Source of the DNA: Pteria penguin
Taxonomy: Eukaryota > Mollusca > Bivalvia > Pterioida > Pteriidae
Length of the DNA stretch: 64,000 bases
Direction of reading: 5' to 3'
NCBI GenBank assembly: GCA_035048485.1
Contig: CM068590.1
Coordinates: 18,216,774-18,280,773, forward strand
Shown in pieces: positions 1-10,929 of the stretch (position 1 is its first letter; each line of letters starts with the position of its first letter). The translations under genes were made by a program, and so were the position numbers. Below the pieces are notes generated by a model. That model was given only the letters and a program-made list of their open reading frames with translations, was not told the origin of the DNA and did not search any database.

Positions 1-327
1 TACCAATCTTATGTGTAGTTGAACTTTAATTTTTAATTTTAAATGTGTTACTTGAGTACTGATATTTTTGGAGCCAGATGATAAATAAAGGGTATATCAA
101 ACTCGATTGTGTAAAAACAGAGGTTCCAAGAACTACAATAAAAGTGTTTTAATCATGGTACAGGGTTTTCAATTTTTCATACAGTCTGATTTTCACAAAC
201 CTATATACACGTAGACGTAATTCTGACTTAATAGATATACCATACAATATGAAAATATATAAACAAGAGGTTCTCATTAACAAAGATGTAAGAAATCTGA
301 AACGGTACCACAATCGTTACCTGTATT

Positions 328-606
328 GATATTTAATTGCGTGATCGAGAGGTCGCGGGTTCGACTCCCGCCCGGGGCACACCGGTGTTCTGTCTTTCGG
401 ATGAGACAGTAAAAACCGAGGTCCCGTGTCACGGTAGGCGTGGCACGTAAAAGATCCCTCACTGCTTCGGGTGGGTCCGTTGCAAAGGTCTAAATTTGTA
501 TGCAATGCATCAGGCAGATGCCGTCACCATATACGTGAAATAATCGTGGAGTGACGTAAAACAATAATCAAACAAAAAAAAAAAAAAAAAAAAAGATATT
601 TAATTG
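328..606 (+). repeat. tRNA-derived SINE, 5'-truncated, with target-site duplication
   Basis: The copy has a B-box-like stretch (GGTTCGACTCCC), the conserved SINE core (GATCCCTCACTGCTTCGGG), the 3' part (GCCGTCACCATATACGTG) and a poly-A tail. It is bracketed by a 12-bp direct repeat GATATTTAATTG at 328-339 and 595-606, so the inserted body is 340-594. The tRNA-like head is incomplete compared with the copy at 27781. The flanks 1-327 and 607-1384 show no coding exon I can recognise. Confidence 0.85.
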
Positions 607-1384
607 GTTAGGTATGTCGACGAATATGCGATCATCTGTATGGATTGTACGACTCGTTAATTAGTCTCGCAATGGATGATCTCTCTGTATGTTACTCGAG
701 AATACGTAAAATAATAGAGGATATATCTGCATTTAAATGACATCAGACAAAGGCATTTACCAAAATTACAATACAAAATTAAAAGAAAATATAGCTATTA
801 CAAGCATATCTAATGTGTCGATTTCTATTTTGGTTATCATTTGTGTTTTCAAGAATAAAAGTTTTCTAGTCAAATTCATGACGATATTCTGTTCTTAATG
901 ATCTTATCAGAAAAAATATCAAGTTGTATTTTCCGTTTCAGGTAAGGTCCACTTTATCACAATTTTTTTCTTAATGCGAATGGTTAATTTCAAAATAGTA
1001 ATAATTGAAATCTGCCACTAATCGGAACTAGAAAATTGATTCCTGGGCCTTGCATCAAAACCACTCAACCCTCATCTCACCTCGTGGATATTGCCAATAA
1101 GACAAAATGTTATCATAAAAATAATGTATACATTAAGATATATACCAGAGAAATCTATTTTCTCCGTAAACAATTACATACGATATAACATATCTATATA
1201 ATTACCTGTTCGCAATGCTGGAAGAGGCAAGTCTGTTGGAACTGTCTTTCTGAGGACTAAAAAAGTGCCAGTGTTGTGTTTTGTTTTAAGTATCACAACG
1301 ACAGGCATTGTAATACCAATAACTTAAGTGTTTCACGTAATCTAAACATTTCTTTTCTGTCATATTTTGTAATTAACATTGTAG

Positions 1385-4300
1385 GAAATTGAGAGAAATG
1401 CAACGATACCTACAGAGGACGGCAAACCGGTTTCTGGTTTTGATGTTCTATCAATGGCATTAAATTTTATGAGGAAACATTTAATGGACACGCTTGACCG
1501 GAAAGGGCTCGGTGTTCGTAACGAAGATGTATTTTGGGTAATAACCGTGCCAGCAATATGGTCAGATGCAGCAAAACAATTTACAAGAGAAGCTTTTGAA
1601 AAGGCAAGAACTATTTCTATTTTTAGAAAACGATTTTTTGGTATGTAAACAAAGAAATAGCGAAGGGTTAACCACATCTCTTGGTCCATGGACAAAAACG
1701 ACAATATTTCCGGTACAATGTTGTATTCACACAAATGCGAACTCCAATTAATGGAGGTGGGACCCGATTCCCGGAGGAGTAAGCGTCGCCTGCTTATATG
1801 TAACATTTGAAATGATAAGAAGTTCTCCCAAGGGAAATCTGAATTAAATAAATAACCAGTTTTCTTGGCACTTTTATAATTTTCTTTGTGTCAAAACCTC
1901 ATACTTTAAAAAATGGTGACATATTCCTGTTACTCAGTATTTTTATTATGTTATATCTGTTTGTAAAAAAATTATTTGCATTTGTTAAATATTTACATAC
2001 AAAATATTGTCTTCTATGACAATTATGTCAACTGAAACTGAATAAAACTATAGACAAATATTTGGGATAGTGGAAATGACCCGTAGCTCCAGGAAATTTA
2101 ACATGTAAGATATCTGAAAACCATCTTTTCACAAAATCTGAACGTAATCTTTTTGAAACACATAATGTTTTGATATTTACCAAGTCTTCATAAATAAGTT
2201 TCGATGAAATATTTTTTGTTTTTATCTGTCGTTTTGTTATTAAGCTGGGCGCCCGTAAACCGGTTAACCACACCAATTGAGTGACGTTTGTTACTTCAAC
2301 TGACCGTCCTAAGTCGGTATCGTAACCGCAGCACAATCGAATAGTTTTGTAATTTCTTTTTTACATGTAAATTCTGATATTTTAATTTTTTTGTGTGCAT
2401 GTCCTTGGTGATTTGTGTCATACAGCTTTGTCAGATGTCTTCTGTTTTCTCTTTAATTAGGCTGGTATATCTAAGGACTCGTTGGTATTCGCCTATGAAC
2501 CGGAAGCAGCAGCTTTATATTGTAAGACGTTGCCAATTCAAACAACACAGGAAGTCAACTCCGGTCAGGCGACATTCACAAAAGGCAAGACCATCATGGT
2601 GGTAGACGTAGGAGGTAAAAAATCTTTAAACTGGTCACATTTCAAACAGATACTGTAAAACGAGAAATTTTAGCGCGCTATTTATTTTAGCGCTTTTAGC
2701 GCAAGGATACGATTGCGCTAAAATAAGTAGTGCGCCAAAATTTCGTTCTAGACACGGACATGTAAATTGGCTTGAAATACCAGAAAAGAAAATGCACGAT
2801 TAAAATAACTATTTTATTCAGATGTACATAATAACTAATGCAATAAAAGTTTTAAAATAAACACATAAAACGCTCTAGATAGTGGCGTATAGCCTTAAAA
2901 GTACATGTTGAAATTAGAAAAGCCCCAAGATTCCGGTGACTTCGAACGATTTTTTCAGAAGTGACTTCCTTGTCGAAAGTTCATCAATGGATCTCACTAG
3001 CCAGGCAGCATGGATCGGTTTTAAGTAGGACAATCGGAGGTCTATTGACGATACGATTTCGTCACTATCACCATTGTCTGACATGTTCTCCATTATGCAA
3101 TCTGTGTACCACTGTTGAAATTCCTTCTTCAGTATGTCTTTAAACTCTTTGTTTACCAATTGATCAAGCGGTTGTAATTGATCCGTACAGTTAGGCGGTA
3201 TGTAGATAAGCTCGATGTTATTTCGCTTGAGCGATGTACGGACCTCCTCCGACTGATGCCCCCGAAATACATCCCACAATAGCAGTGCCTTTGCAGTAGC
3301 TTTCAACTTGAGGACTTTCCTCTGGGCCCGAACATATGGCACTATGACGGTGTCAACCAGGCTAAAAAAGAAACAAAATGTGCCGAGTATAAACAGGTGT
3401 ACACGTAAATTGTTGTGTAAACAAGACAATTACTAGCCAAACAGCTGTTGTACACGGATCAGTGGTTACCGGTCATCACGCTAAACATTTAAATGCCGAT
3501 AGTGGACAAGGCCCGAGCTCGGGTAATGATATTGTTTATTTACTAATTTATATAAATAACCAATAGACAAAAGTTTTGAATTACCTTTTCGTTGTTTCTG
3601 CATTAGCCCAGTGATGTTCCGAGTGTGTTATAGCCCAACTTGCTGGAAAGTTGAATTTAGGATGACAACCTGGTGTTTTTCCTTCATAGATCACTTGCGG
3701 ATCCAGGAGATGACCATTGGCGGCACACGCTAATGTGACAGTAATTTGACGTTTATCGTCTAGTCCCGTAATTTTGACTTGTTTGCTACCTTCTTGTTCC
3801 ATGGTCCAGTTGCCAACGGGCACTATATTCACGCCAGTTTCATCTACATTTATGACCATTGATTCATTTATTGAGTACTTGTTAACAACATTTGATACGC
3901 GATCAAGAAAATCCGATTTCACTTTCGAAAAGTCTTCTGGGAGCACTTTCACTGATTTGGTACCCTTTCTCTTGGAAAATCCCAGACGACGTAAGATCGA
4001 TTCGGCCAGTGGTTTTGCTATGTGTATACTTCCTCCATATTTACTTAGTAGAGATTTTCTGTGATATTTCACAACCGCCTTTGCTATAGACATGACGATC
4101 CATGAATTTACAATGCCTCCATTAAGTCTCAACTTTTTAATGTGATTACAAACAATATCATCATACTCCCCCAGCATTAAGGGTCGGCCCCTCTCCTGCT
4201 TCGGTAATTCCAGCACTCGCCTAGCGGGGGCCTTCTCAAGTGCTTTCATATAAGCCCTCTTTAAATTACGTACTGTGCTTTCTCGAATCGGGGATTCTAA

Positions 4301-7070
4301 TTCCTTCGAAAAATGTCTTGCTGCGTTCATCACTCCATTTTCTATCGCATATTTTCCAATATTTGCGCGTACTTCTGACGAATAGACGTTATACTTTCCC
4401 CTTTTTTCGCGTTTCGGCGTTCTGGGAAGTTCGATGGAATTATTTAGGTATTCGCATAGCGCTGCCTCCTCAATGGTTTCTTCCCTCTCAGGGTCGGGAA
4501 CAAACGCATTTTCGTCCCTTTTTCGCTTTTTATGTACTGTAATATCGACATGTTCACCGGTTGAAATAGCATGGAAAACTAAAACATATGAGCAGGTACT
4601 CAGTGAGCTCTTTTTATGCACAGGTGAATTTGAATAGAAGGGACATGCCGGGTAGACTTAAGAGCTACAGGTTGTTTCAAAAGACCGATCACAGATATGC
4701 GCCAATACATATTCTAGAAATTTATCGCTGCGCTAAATTAAATTTGCGCCAAAATGTTTCAAAACCTCGGAGCGCTAAAATATGTTTGCGCTAAAATTTC
4801 TCGTTTTACAGTATAACGATTATAAAATAGATTGTAAATATCACAAGTATACTTCGTTATCTTTGTTATTTAAGAATAAAGTTTAATCTTCTGCTTCATA
4901 CCTCGATATACTGCTATCAAATAGTGACGATGGTTAATAAGTAACCACTGACCTATGACAAACGTGACGATATAAATTTCATTATTTCCAACTTCCCTTT
5001 TCTGAGTAGCAACAAACCTTCCTCTCCTGCATATGGCATCTTCATTTCACAACTTTTACGCTATGCTACGGCATGCTTAAAATACGAAATTTCGTCCTGA
5101 GCGAGAGTTCTTGTCTCGAAACCACAACTACCCTCACATGGATATGTTGAGGAACATTTGAAATTGTCACTGAGGAAGTTCTATGGTCGATATAGATATC
5201 TAGTGCAATTTCAGATTCTTTTTCAAGAATGTTTACCGATGTTTTGGGACTGATCATACAAACTAACCATCATAATATTTTGACTATATTGATATGACAT
5301 AATGCGTATATATACAAAAAACCTGTTGAATGATTGTTAAGTTTCATTAGGTATCACCGCTAAACAGAAATAAAAGTTATTAGTAACATTTTACTTTTGT
5401 ATTCTATCTTTCAAGGTATTGAATTCATTAATTGTGCTTCCTTATTGATTTTTGTCTCATTGAAATCTTATAAATGAATTCTAGAAATCATTCTTTTAAC
5501 CGCATGCGGTTGACTTCATTATTGTATTCTCCACGTACTGTATATGAGCTAATTGAAAATAATTTGGCTTTAAACTGATTTAAGATAAAAATCTTCATGA
5601 AAGATTTTACTTTCAATAGATTTGTTTATAAAGTGTGCATAGGTATTTTTGTCCCCCATCAGTGAAACCCGGGGGGGGGGGGGTTACCATAGGTTTAACT
5701 CTGTCCCTCAGTCTGTGCCGACTGTCAAGCTGATTTTCCATACTTTTATTAGCAATGCTTACAGATACCAATTTGAAACTTGGTAGCAAACTCGTATGAC
5801 TTTGGCCACGGTTTATCTACATATTCCAGAGCTTCCGCAGACGTACTTTTCTCCCCATTATTGTTGGGCCCGGTGGGGGATTTCTATTGATATATTATTA
5901 CTCTCAGAACGCTTTTCTTATTACATTGCTACGTAAAACGAAAGACAATAAATACATGAAGCAATTGGTTTTTTTTTCATTATGACAGGAGGTACGGCAG
6001 ATATTTCTGTGCTGGAGGTTGTAGATGAAAAGAAGATGAACATTGTTGAAAAGGCAACAGGAGGACCATGGGGAGGAGTGACGATTGATACTTTGTTTTA
6101 CAGATTTTTAAATGCATTTTGGGGAGAAGAGGTTATCGAGGAACTAAAATCTACCCTTTTTTCTGATTACTTGATCCTGTGTCGAGTGTTTGAAAACAAG
6201 AAAAGATTGATAAATATTAAAGATAAGGTCCCTTTATGCTTGGAGTTTTCGCGAAATTTCAAAAAGCTCTTTGAACGAATCACGAAACAGAAGTTTGCAG
6301 ATATGGAAATGAAAAAAGAGCATACGAATCACATCAAAATGGATGGATACGACATGGAAATCGATTGTGATTACGTGTACAAAGAATTCTTCCTACCAAT
6401 CGTAGACAACATCGTGAAAACTTCCAAAAACATTTTGAAAAAACAAATAAAAAGAACAATATCTAGTGTGGTGCTTGTGGGTGGTCTATCTCAGTGTAAA
6501 ACATTAGTAGATGCTATGCGGAAGGAGTTAAATATTCCGGTGTTTGTGCCTACAGACGCCGGTATAGCGGTGCTAAAGGGGGCAGTACTCTACGGTCACG
6601 ATCAAAACGTAATCAAACAACGTATATGTAAATATACCTATGGTGTGAGAACAATGCGAAAGTATGAGGAAGGGCATGAAGAGGGACGCCACGAAGGCAA
6701 AACCGTTTACCAAGAAGGAAAACGATGGGTTAAGGATTGCTTCCGACCTTTCTATGAAGCATCTGATACAATCAAGCTGGGTGATATTCGAAATTACACC
6801 CTACATGATACATTCAAAGATTCGAACCGACGTTCTAAGCGCACGGAACCAATCCGTTGTGACCTATTTGTCTCCAGTGAAGCGAGACCTCGATATGTGA
6901 CAGATGAGGGATGTAGACTACTGGGACATATAATCATAGAACCTCCGAAGGGGGGATTCCCCGATGAGTGGAAGGGTGAAGTAGAGATGGAATTCGCAGG
7001 AACAGAAATTATTGGACGAGTCAAGCATGGATCTGAAGTCACAACAGCACGGTTTGATTTCCTAAACTAA
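1385..7070 (+). CDS. HSPA12-like Hsp70 family protein, 3' portion (exons 1385-1603, 2461-2614, 5989-7070)
   Basis: This is the Hsp70-type ATPase of the HSPA12 branch, which is expanded in bivalves and linked there to stress and immunity (family knowledge). The three exons join in frame to 484 residues plus stop. Visible motifs are VITVPAIWSDAAKQF, YEPEAAALYC, the phosphate-2 loop DVGGGTADI across the 2614/5989 junction, the adenosine-binding VVLVGGLSQCKTL, and a C-terminal EIIGRVKHG...FDFLN end typical of the branch. The N-terminal phosphate-1 loop is missing, so the first exons lie before position 1 or were not recognised in 1-1384; the gene is partial here. The first visible intron needs a GC donor at 1604. 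The second intron carries a complete pogo transposon. No frameshift or internal stop is seen in the exons. Confidence 0.88.
1690..1806 (+). repeat. Dispersed repeat with GGAGGAGTAAGC-type signature
   Basis: The stretch with TGGAGGTGGGACCCGATTCC followed by GGAGGAGTAAGCGTCGCCTG resembles segments near 16415-16500, 33680-33730, 34460-34545 and 40165-40230. These copies share a gaccc...gatc...cccgg(g/a)aggag...ctcctgctt pattern. No coding content is seen. Confidence 0.55.
2236..2457 (+). repeat. 5'-truncated copy of a retroelement 3' end
   Basis: The copy contains CCGTAAACCGGTTAACCACA, GACCGTCCTAAGTCGGTATC and the closing stretch TTTGTCAGATGTCTTCTG. The same order and the same end occur at 48550-48785, downstream of reverse-transcriptase coding sequence, and at 23830-24020, 30040-30105 and 52840-53060. 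The copy stops 3-4 bases before the HSPA12 exon at 2461. Confidence 0.7.
2651..2676 (+). repeat. Left terminal inverted repeat of the pogo element
   Basis: The reverse complement of 4788-4813 matches this stretch over all 26 positions. Confidence 0.92.
2914..4621 (-). CDS. Pogo/Tigger-type DDE transposase (exons 4621-3585 and 3361-2914)
   Basis: This is the cut-and-paste transposase that acts on the surrounding terminal repeats. Two open segments join through a 223-bp intron: on the - strand, donor AAAG|GTAATT and acceptor CTTTTTTAG. This gives 494 residues with no internal stop. The N-terminal half has helix-turn-helix-like DNA-binding character (RESTVRNLKRAY, ILRRLGFSKRKG). The DDE_1 catalytic core shows VINVDETGVN (D about 260), LLLWDVFRGHQ (D about 376) and CTDQLQPLDQ (D about 412), a DDD triad. 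The first Met may not be the true start, since residues before about 25 look unconserved. The lack of lesions suggests it is young, possibly functional. Confidence 0.85.
4788..4813 (+). repeat. Right terminal inverted repeat of the pogo element
   Basis: It ends ...CGTTTTACAGTA and mirrors 2651-2676 exactly. Confidence 0.92.
5030..5255 (+). pseudogene. Reverse-transcriptase remnant (C-terminal part)
   Basis: With frame shifts the + strand reads a run containing SLRKFYGRYRYLV near 5167-5205. This is the same signature as SSLRKFYGRYKDIV at 20590-20635 and the related block in the 47.4-48.3 kb element. It sits in the last HSPA12 intron. The clade is uncertain; a Penelope-like or related retroelement is my best guess. 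Confidence 0.55.
5655..5900 (+). repeat. Dispersed repeat with a G13 run
   Basis: The stretch begins TTTTTGTCCCCCATCAGTG and runs into AAACCCG followed by a long G homopolymer. It then reads on through TCCCTCAGTCTGTGCCG and closes with GGGCCCGGTGGGGGATTTC. It looks like a degenerate mobile repeat in the intron; no coding is visible. Confidence 0.4.
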
Positions 7071-8402
7071 TTATGGATTTAAACTAATGACCTGATTATG
7101 GACTATTCAAGCAAATCTGACGTGATATTTGGTATGTTACCTAACTTATTACCAAATTATGGAGATATCCTTAATCATAAGAACGTTATGATGTCACCTA
7201 ATTGTCGAGGTTACTACATTTGGACTTTGAGTGAAATTATGATGAAATTATATTTATACACTTGGTCACTGGATACCGAAAATCTTTTTGTTATGACAAG
7301 ACGAAAACGCCGTTTAATTTTAAAGTCAAACGTGAGGATCAGGGCTTCTGAATTTAAGATTCCCTCGAGCGTAAAGTTATTATTGAAATGTGCAAGGACC
7401 GGTAAGTTTCATATCCTGCTGGATTGGTTTAGCATTATTGGTTTATTGGTATGATCGCATTCTAGATATATCGTCGGCATGCACATTAAAATATTGGTGG
7501 CTACCCATACCATATAGCGATTTGTACATTTTCAAAAATTTTGTTTACTTTAATAACATTCAAAAATTATATTTAATCGTGTTTGTTAACACTCTACATT
7601 AATGGCGGTCTTTTAAGCTGTTTTCTGGTAAATATGTATATTTGTGTAACTAAAGACGTTAGTACTTGTAATTTACTCTTACGATCTGTAACTTTCGGGG
7701 TTTTTTTAATCAGGTCATTTATTAACATCAATCATTGCATCGGCGGAAGAGCAAGTGGCCGAATGGTTGTATAAAAATGTGAGGTGTTTTATATATACAT
7801 ATACACATGTATACGTACAAGACTTCAAATTGGATTGCAAGTTCTTTTTGAAGTTTTCATTAAATTGTAATCTTTGCCTCCAGACAATATTCAGATTTAT
7901 GAAAATAATCTTACAAATAAATATGAAACGCAAAATGTAATGTATAGCAGTGTGAGCAGTATCCAATATCTGTTGTGTAAAACAAAAATAGGCAGAAAAA
8001 GACCCATGACCAACGTAAGCACGCATTGCCGACTAGTAACATCTTTTGCGATGCCAGAAACGGAACTATTTGATCGTATCATCAGATTTATTTTCGTATA
8101 TTATGTATGAATGGGATGTAAACGATGCGTCATTAAATAGTTACAATTATAATTGCAATCTACAATAACTACATTGATTACATACATCGGGTAAAAAAAC
8201 CCTCATCAGCGATTCTTCCGTATCCTGGGGGCGGCGAAAAGTTAATTTCTCAGACGATCACTTGTTCGTAATTTTAACAGTTCATCAGTTTCATTTCCTT
8301 GTGACATCTTAAGTGGAAATAACTTTTCTGTATGACGATTTATTAGTATGGTATCGGTCTTTAAAATTGCTGCTCTTGAATAAGTATCTTATCCACATAA
8401 TA
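7071..8402. other. 3' flank of the HSPA12-like gene, no gene seen
   Basis: The segment is AT-rich. Possible polyadenylation signals are present (for example AATAAA near 7916). Short open frames at 7098-7454 and 7715-8110 show no recognisable domain and have the composition of chance frames. Confidence 0.5.
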
Positions 8403-8880
8403 TTAGTTTCCATAATGTAGTCTGTTTCCTTCGTTATGGACAAGAACGACACCGTCAACTTTAATATCCTGAACAGTTCTGCCTACCGCACGATGAGACT
8501 CACGAAGTGACGTCAAGTATTCATATCTCCATCTGTTCCAGAAGCGATTAAGAATCTCCCTTAGTCGAGTTACTCTCTTGCGTACATCAGTACGTTTCAT
8601 ATTGCATTGCTGTAAAGATTCCTCCGGTGGCTCGAGGTAAGGCAGTATGTCCAGGTTACGTCCTTGTAGAAGATGAGACGGTGTGAGTGGCAGTAGGGCC
8701 TCAAGATCTGTGAATGTATACGTAATAGGTCTATTGTTCAACATGCATTCCACCTCTGTTAACAAAGTATTCAGTTCCGATAAGGTGACTTGAGTTTTCC
8801 CTAATACCTTTTTGATCGTAGATTTTACCATACCAATCATGCATTCCCACCATCCGGCATACCAGAGAGCTCTAGACAGA
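8403..8880 (-). pseudogene. BEL/Pao-type retrotransposon fragment: integrase end plus DUF5641-like tail
   Basis: Read on the - strand, the fragment opens with ALWYAGWWECMIGMVKS. It continues with VECMLNNRPITYTF and LLPLTPSHLLQGRNLDILPY, then RFWNRWRYEYLTSLRESH, the usual integrase-to-DUF5641 order of BEL/Pao Pol proteins. Only about 155 codons remain. No protease, reverse transcriptase, RNase H or LTR is seen nearby, so this is a dead 5'-truncated piece. The open frame continues upstream of the first Met to about 8877. Confidence 0.82.
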
Positions 8881-10794
8881 ATGAATTTTCAAACTGTACC
8901 TAACGATGAAAATTTATTCTGACCTTTCTGCAGAGTGAAGAGTATTATCTATTCTGATGCTGCTGCCTTGATCGTAGATGCATTATCGGAAATAACGACT
9001 TTCAGCAATTACCTGCGACTAACAAATCTCCGAAATGCTTTGATAAATGTTTCCTCAGAATCTCTACTACCTTTATGTGAAATGCTGTACTAATGGAACA
9101 CGTAAATAGACAAATGTATACTTTTTCTTGAGTTTTGTTAACTTCTTTTACGAAGAGAGCGTCTTTAAGATAATTACAGTTACCATACTATTACATTCCG
9201 AATACGTTTAATAAATATCAATGTATAAATATATATGAAACAGAATTAACACAGTTGATAAAACACACAGTCTTAAATTCACAACACATACAATGTGATG
9301 ATACCGTCTATCTGTCGGTTTGCCTGAGGTAAGTTTTTCTGAATTATATTTCATGAGGAATGATTCTTTGCACCAATATCTGGTGACAAGGACCTATATT
9401 TATACCATGTTTTATTTATTTATATATGTAATTTATTTATTTATTGTTGGGTATTCTGTTTTCACTGTATCTTTCCGTTCTCAAGCAAAAGCATTTCTGG
9501 ACTCCTACTCATACGTCGTTTTATACCTCACATATAGAATGCCAATTCCAATGTTTATATCAAAGGTAAAACAATTCATTAATTTGATTTTGATTTCCGG
9601 ACTATATCTCACAGATCTAGAGGTATGAAACTCCGATGTCCATGACCTAAAGAGGAACGCTATTGAATTGAGTTTTTATGGTTAAAGGTCAAGGTTATAA
9701 AACTTTAGCTTTGGAGATATGACTTTACACACGGTATGTCAATGGCTGTACAAAAATACTTATTGATTTTAAATCAAAGGTCATGGACAAACAGCACAGT
9801 TCTCTGGGTTGTAAGTCGTAGGTCTTTTGACAATGATGATATTAAAGAAAAAGGTCACAAAGCGTATTACACTAAATTTGCAAAGCATTTAATGTCTTCA
9901 TAACATTAGTTTAACAAAAGCATACCTCCTGATTGAATCACTGCATGGCAGAAGAGGAGGTGCTTGTATGATTTCCTCTTCGCAAATTCTAATATTATTC
10001 CCATCAAGGTAACTCCATAATCCACGGTATTTAATTCTGATGGCATGAAGTGCAACATGACTAGCCTTCCAATTCTATGAATTACATGTAAGATCTCTGT
10101 TGATTCCAGAACGAATTTACATCGTCAAGTGTTTCTGGCAAGAAAAATATCTCGTAAAGATATCGAGTTTATTCTTGGTATTATGACAAATTGGAGCGAG
10201 TATCAAACACAAAGAACGAAGTATGTGAACCATGAGAAATTGTCTGTAAAAGAAATGTTTGTAAAACATATCCCCCACTTCCCAACCATTCCTTCATTCT
10301 ATGCTCTATGTATTTGGAAATTATCCACCAATCACGATCAATGTACTAGGAAATTTTGATGATTTTGAAGCGATAAATTTTAAAGATATAGTCCAGACTA
10401 AATTTTGTTCGATACACCGACAGATATCCCGCTTTTTTCGACTTGGGCATGAAAAAGTAATCTACTTTTGAATTTTGAGTTTGTTAATGAAAATATAAAA
10501 GGTTTGAATTTTTATTTAGAAATTTTCATAACAAAATCTCCTTTGCTTCGTTTTAATTTATAATGAATAAAATTTTGATGTATTTACCTGTATCCTTTCC
10601 AAAGTAACAAAATCGCGAAAGTTTCTAATTCAAATACCCCCTTCATGGACAACTTGAATGTTGGAATTTCATGTTGGAATTTTTAACCTTATTGTTGGAA
10701 AAACGAAAATTAATAATATTTCAGTCTGGCACTAATACCTTTTCGTACACATGAAAATCAAAGTGTAATGTACAATCCCTGTTGTATTACATTT
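8881..10794. other. Intergenic region, no gene supported
   Basis: It contains a mollusc-type AAAGGTCAAGGTTATAAAAC repeat near 9680-9800 and scattered short open frames (9320-9628, 10129-10359) without recognisable domains. The second is hydrophilic but has no detectable partner exon. Confidence 0.4.
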
Positions 10795-10929
10795 GATATC
10801 AACTCAGGTCAATAGATACAGTATGACCTTCATTCCATTATCGTGAGCAACGTAATGGGTTGATGTCACTCCAACACAAAAGCAAATCATCCCTATTGTG
10901 TGTGCAGTTATATTTGATATGTAACAGTG
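10795..10929 (+). promoter_or_regulatory. Conserved upstream block of TSR gene A
   Basis: Immediately before the proposed start is a segment conserved with 21325-21449 and 43595-43712, in the same order and spacing. It shows GGTCAA, about ten bases, then (C)AGTATGACCTTC, then ATCGTG-type and CTCCAACAC / CTCTAACAC motifs. Conservation outside coding sequence in three tandem paralogs suggests promoter or 5'-UTR function. I see no clear TATA box placed consistently in all three. Confidence 0.55.

Larger units (their letters stand above)
1604..2460 (+). other. GC-AG intron of the HSPA12-like gene
   Basis: The exon ends ...GAAAAG at 1603 and the intron begins GCAAGA. Joining to the AG at 2459-2460 gives EAFEK-AGISKDSL, which matches the family at this place. 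The nearest GT donor (1641, GTATGT) would end the exon in phase 1 and break the frame into the phase-0 exon at 2461. The GC donor is therefore inferred from frame and homology. Confidence 0.7.
2651..4813 (-). mobile_element. Complete pogo/Tigger-type (Tc1/mariner superfamily) DNA transposon
   Basis: The element has identical 26-bp terminal inverted repeats (2651-2676 and 4788-4813, beginning TACTGTAAAACGAG). Either the terminal TA is the target duplication, as expected for this superfamily, or it belongs to the repeat. Subterminal copies of GCGCTAAAAT / GCGCCAAAAT occur inside both ends. The element lies antisense in the last intron of the HSPA12-like gene and carries one spliced transposase gene. 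Identical ends and an open reading frame suggest a recent insertion. Confidence 0.9.

Noticed and set aside
345..385. tRNA gene from the B-box-like GGTTCGACTCCC
   Set aside because: It belongs to a SINE with poly-A tail and target duplication. The same applies to copies at 14530, 27781, 30504, 31245 and 63256.
1604..1648. Extension of the HSPA12 exon to the GT donor at 1641
   Set aside because: It would put the junction in phase 1 and destroy the frame into the exon at 2461; the GC donor fits the family sequence.
2236..2340. MITE with ATTGTGCTGC / GCAGCACAAT inverted ends
   Set aside because: Longer copies continue past both putative ends and match the 3' end of the retroelement at 48.3-48.8 kb, so it is a truncated retroelement copy.
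7098..7454. 118-codon open frame after the HSPA12-like gene
   Set aside because: No recognisable domain and AT-driven composition; more likely 3' UTR or flank.
9320..9628. Open frame rich in Tyr, Phe and Ile
   Set aside because: Low-complexity translation of AT-rich DNA with no splice or homology support.
10129..10359. 76-codon hydrophilic open frame
   Set aside because: No family recognised and no supporting neighbour exon; kept out of the gene list.
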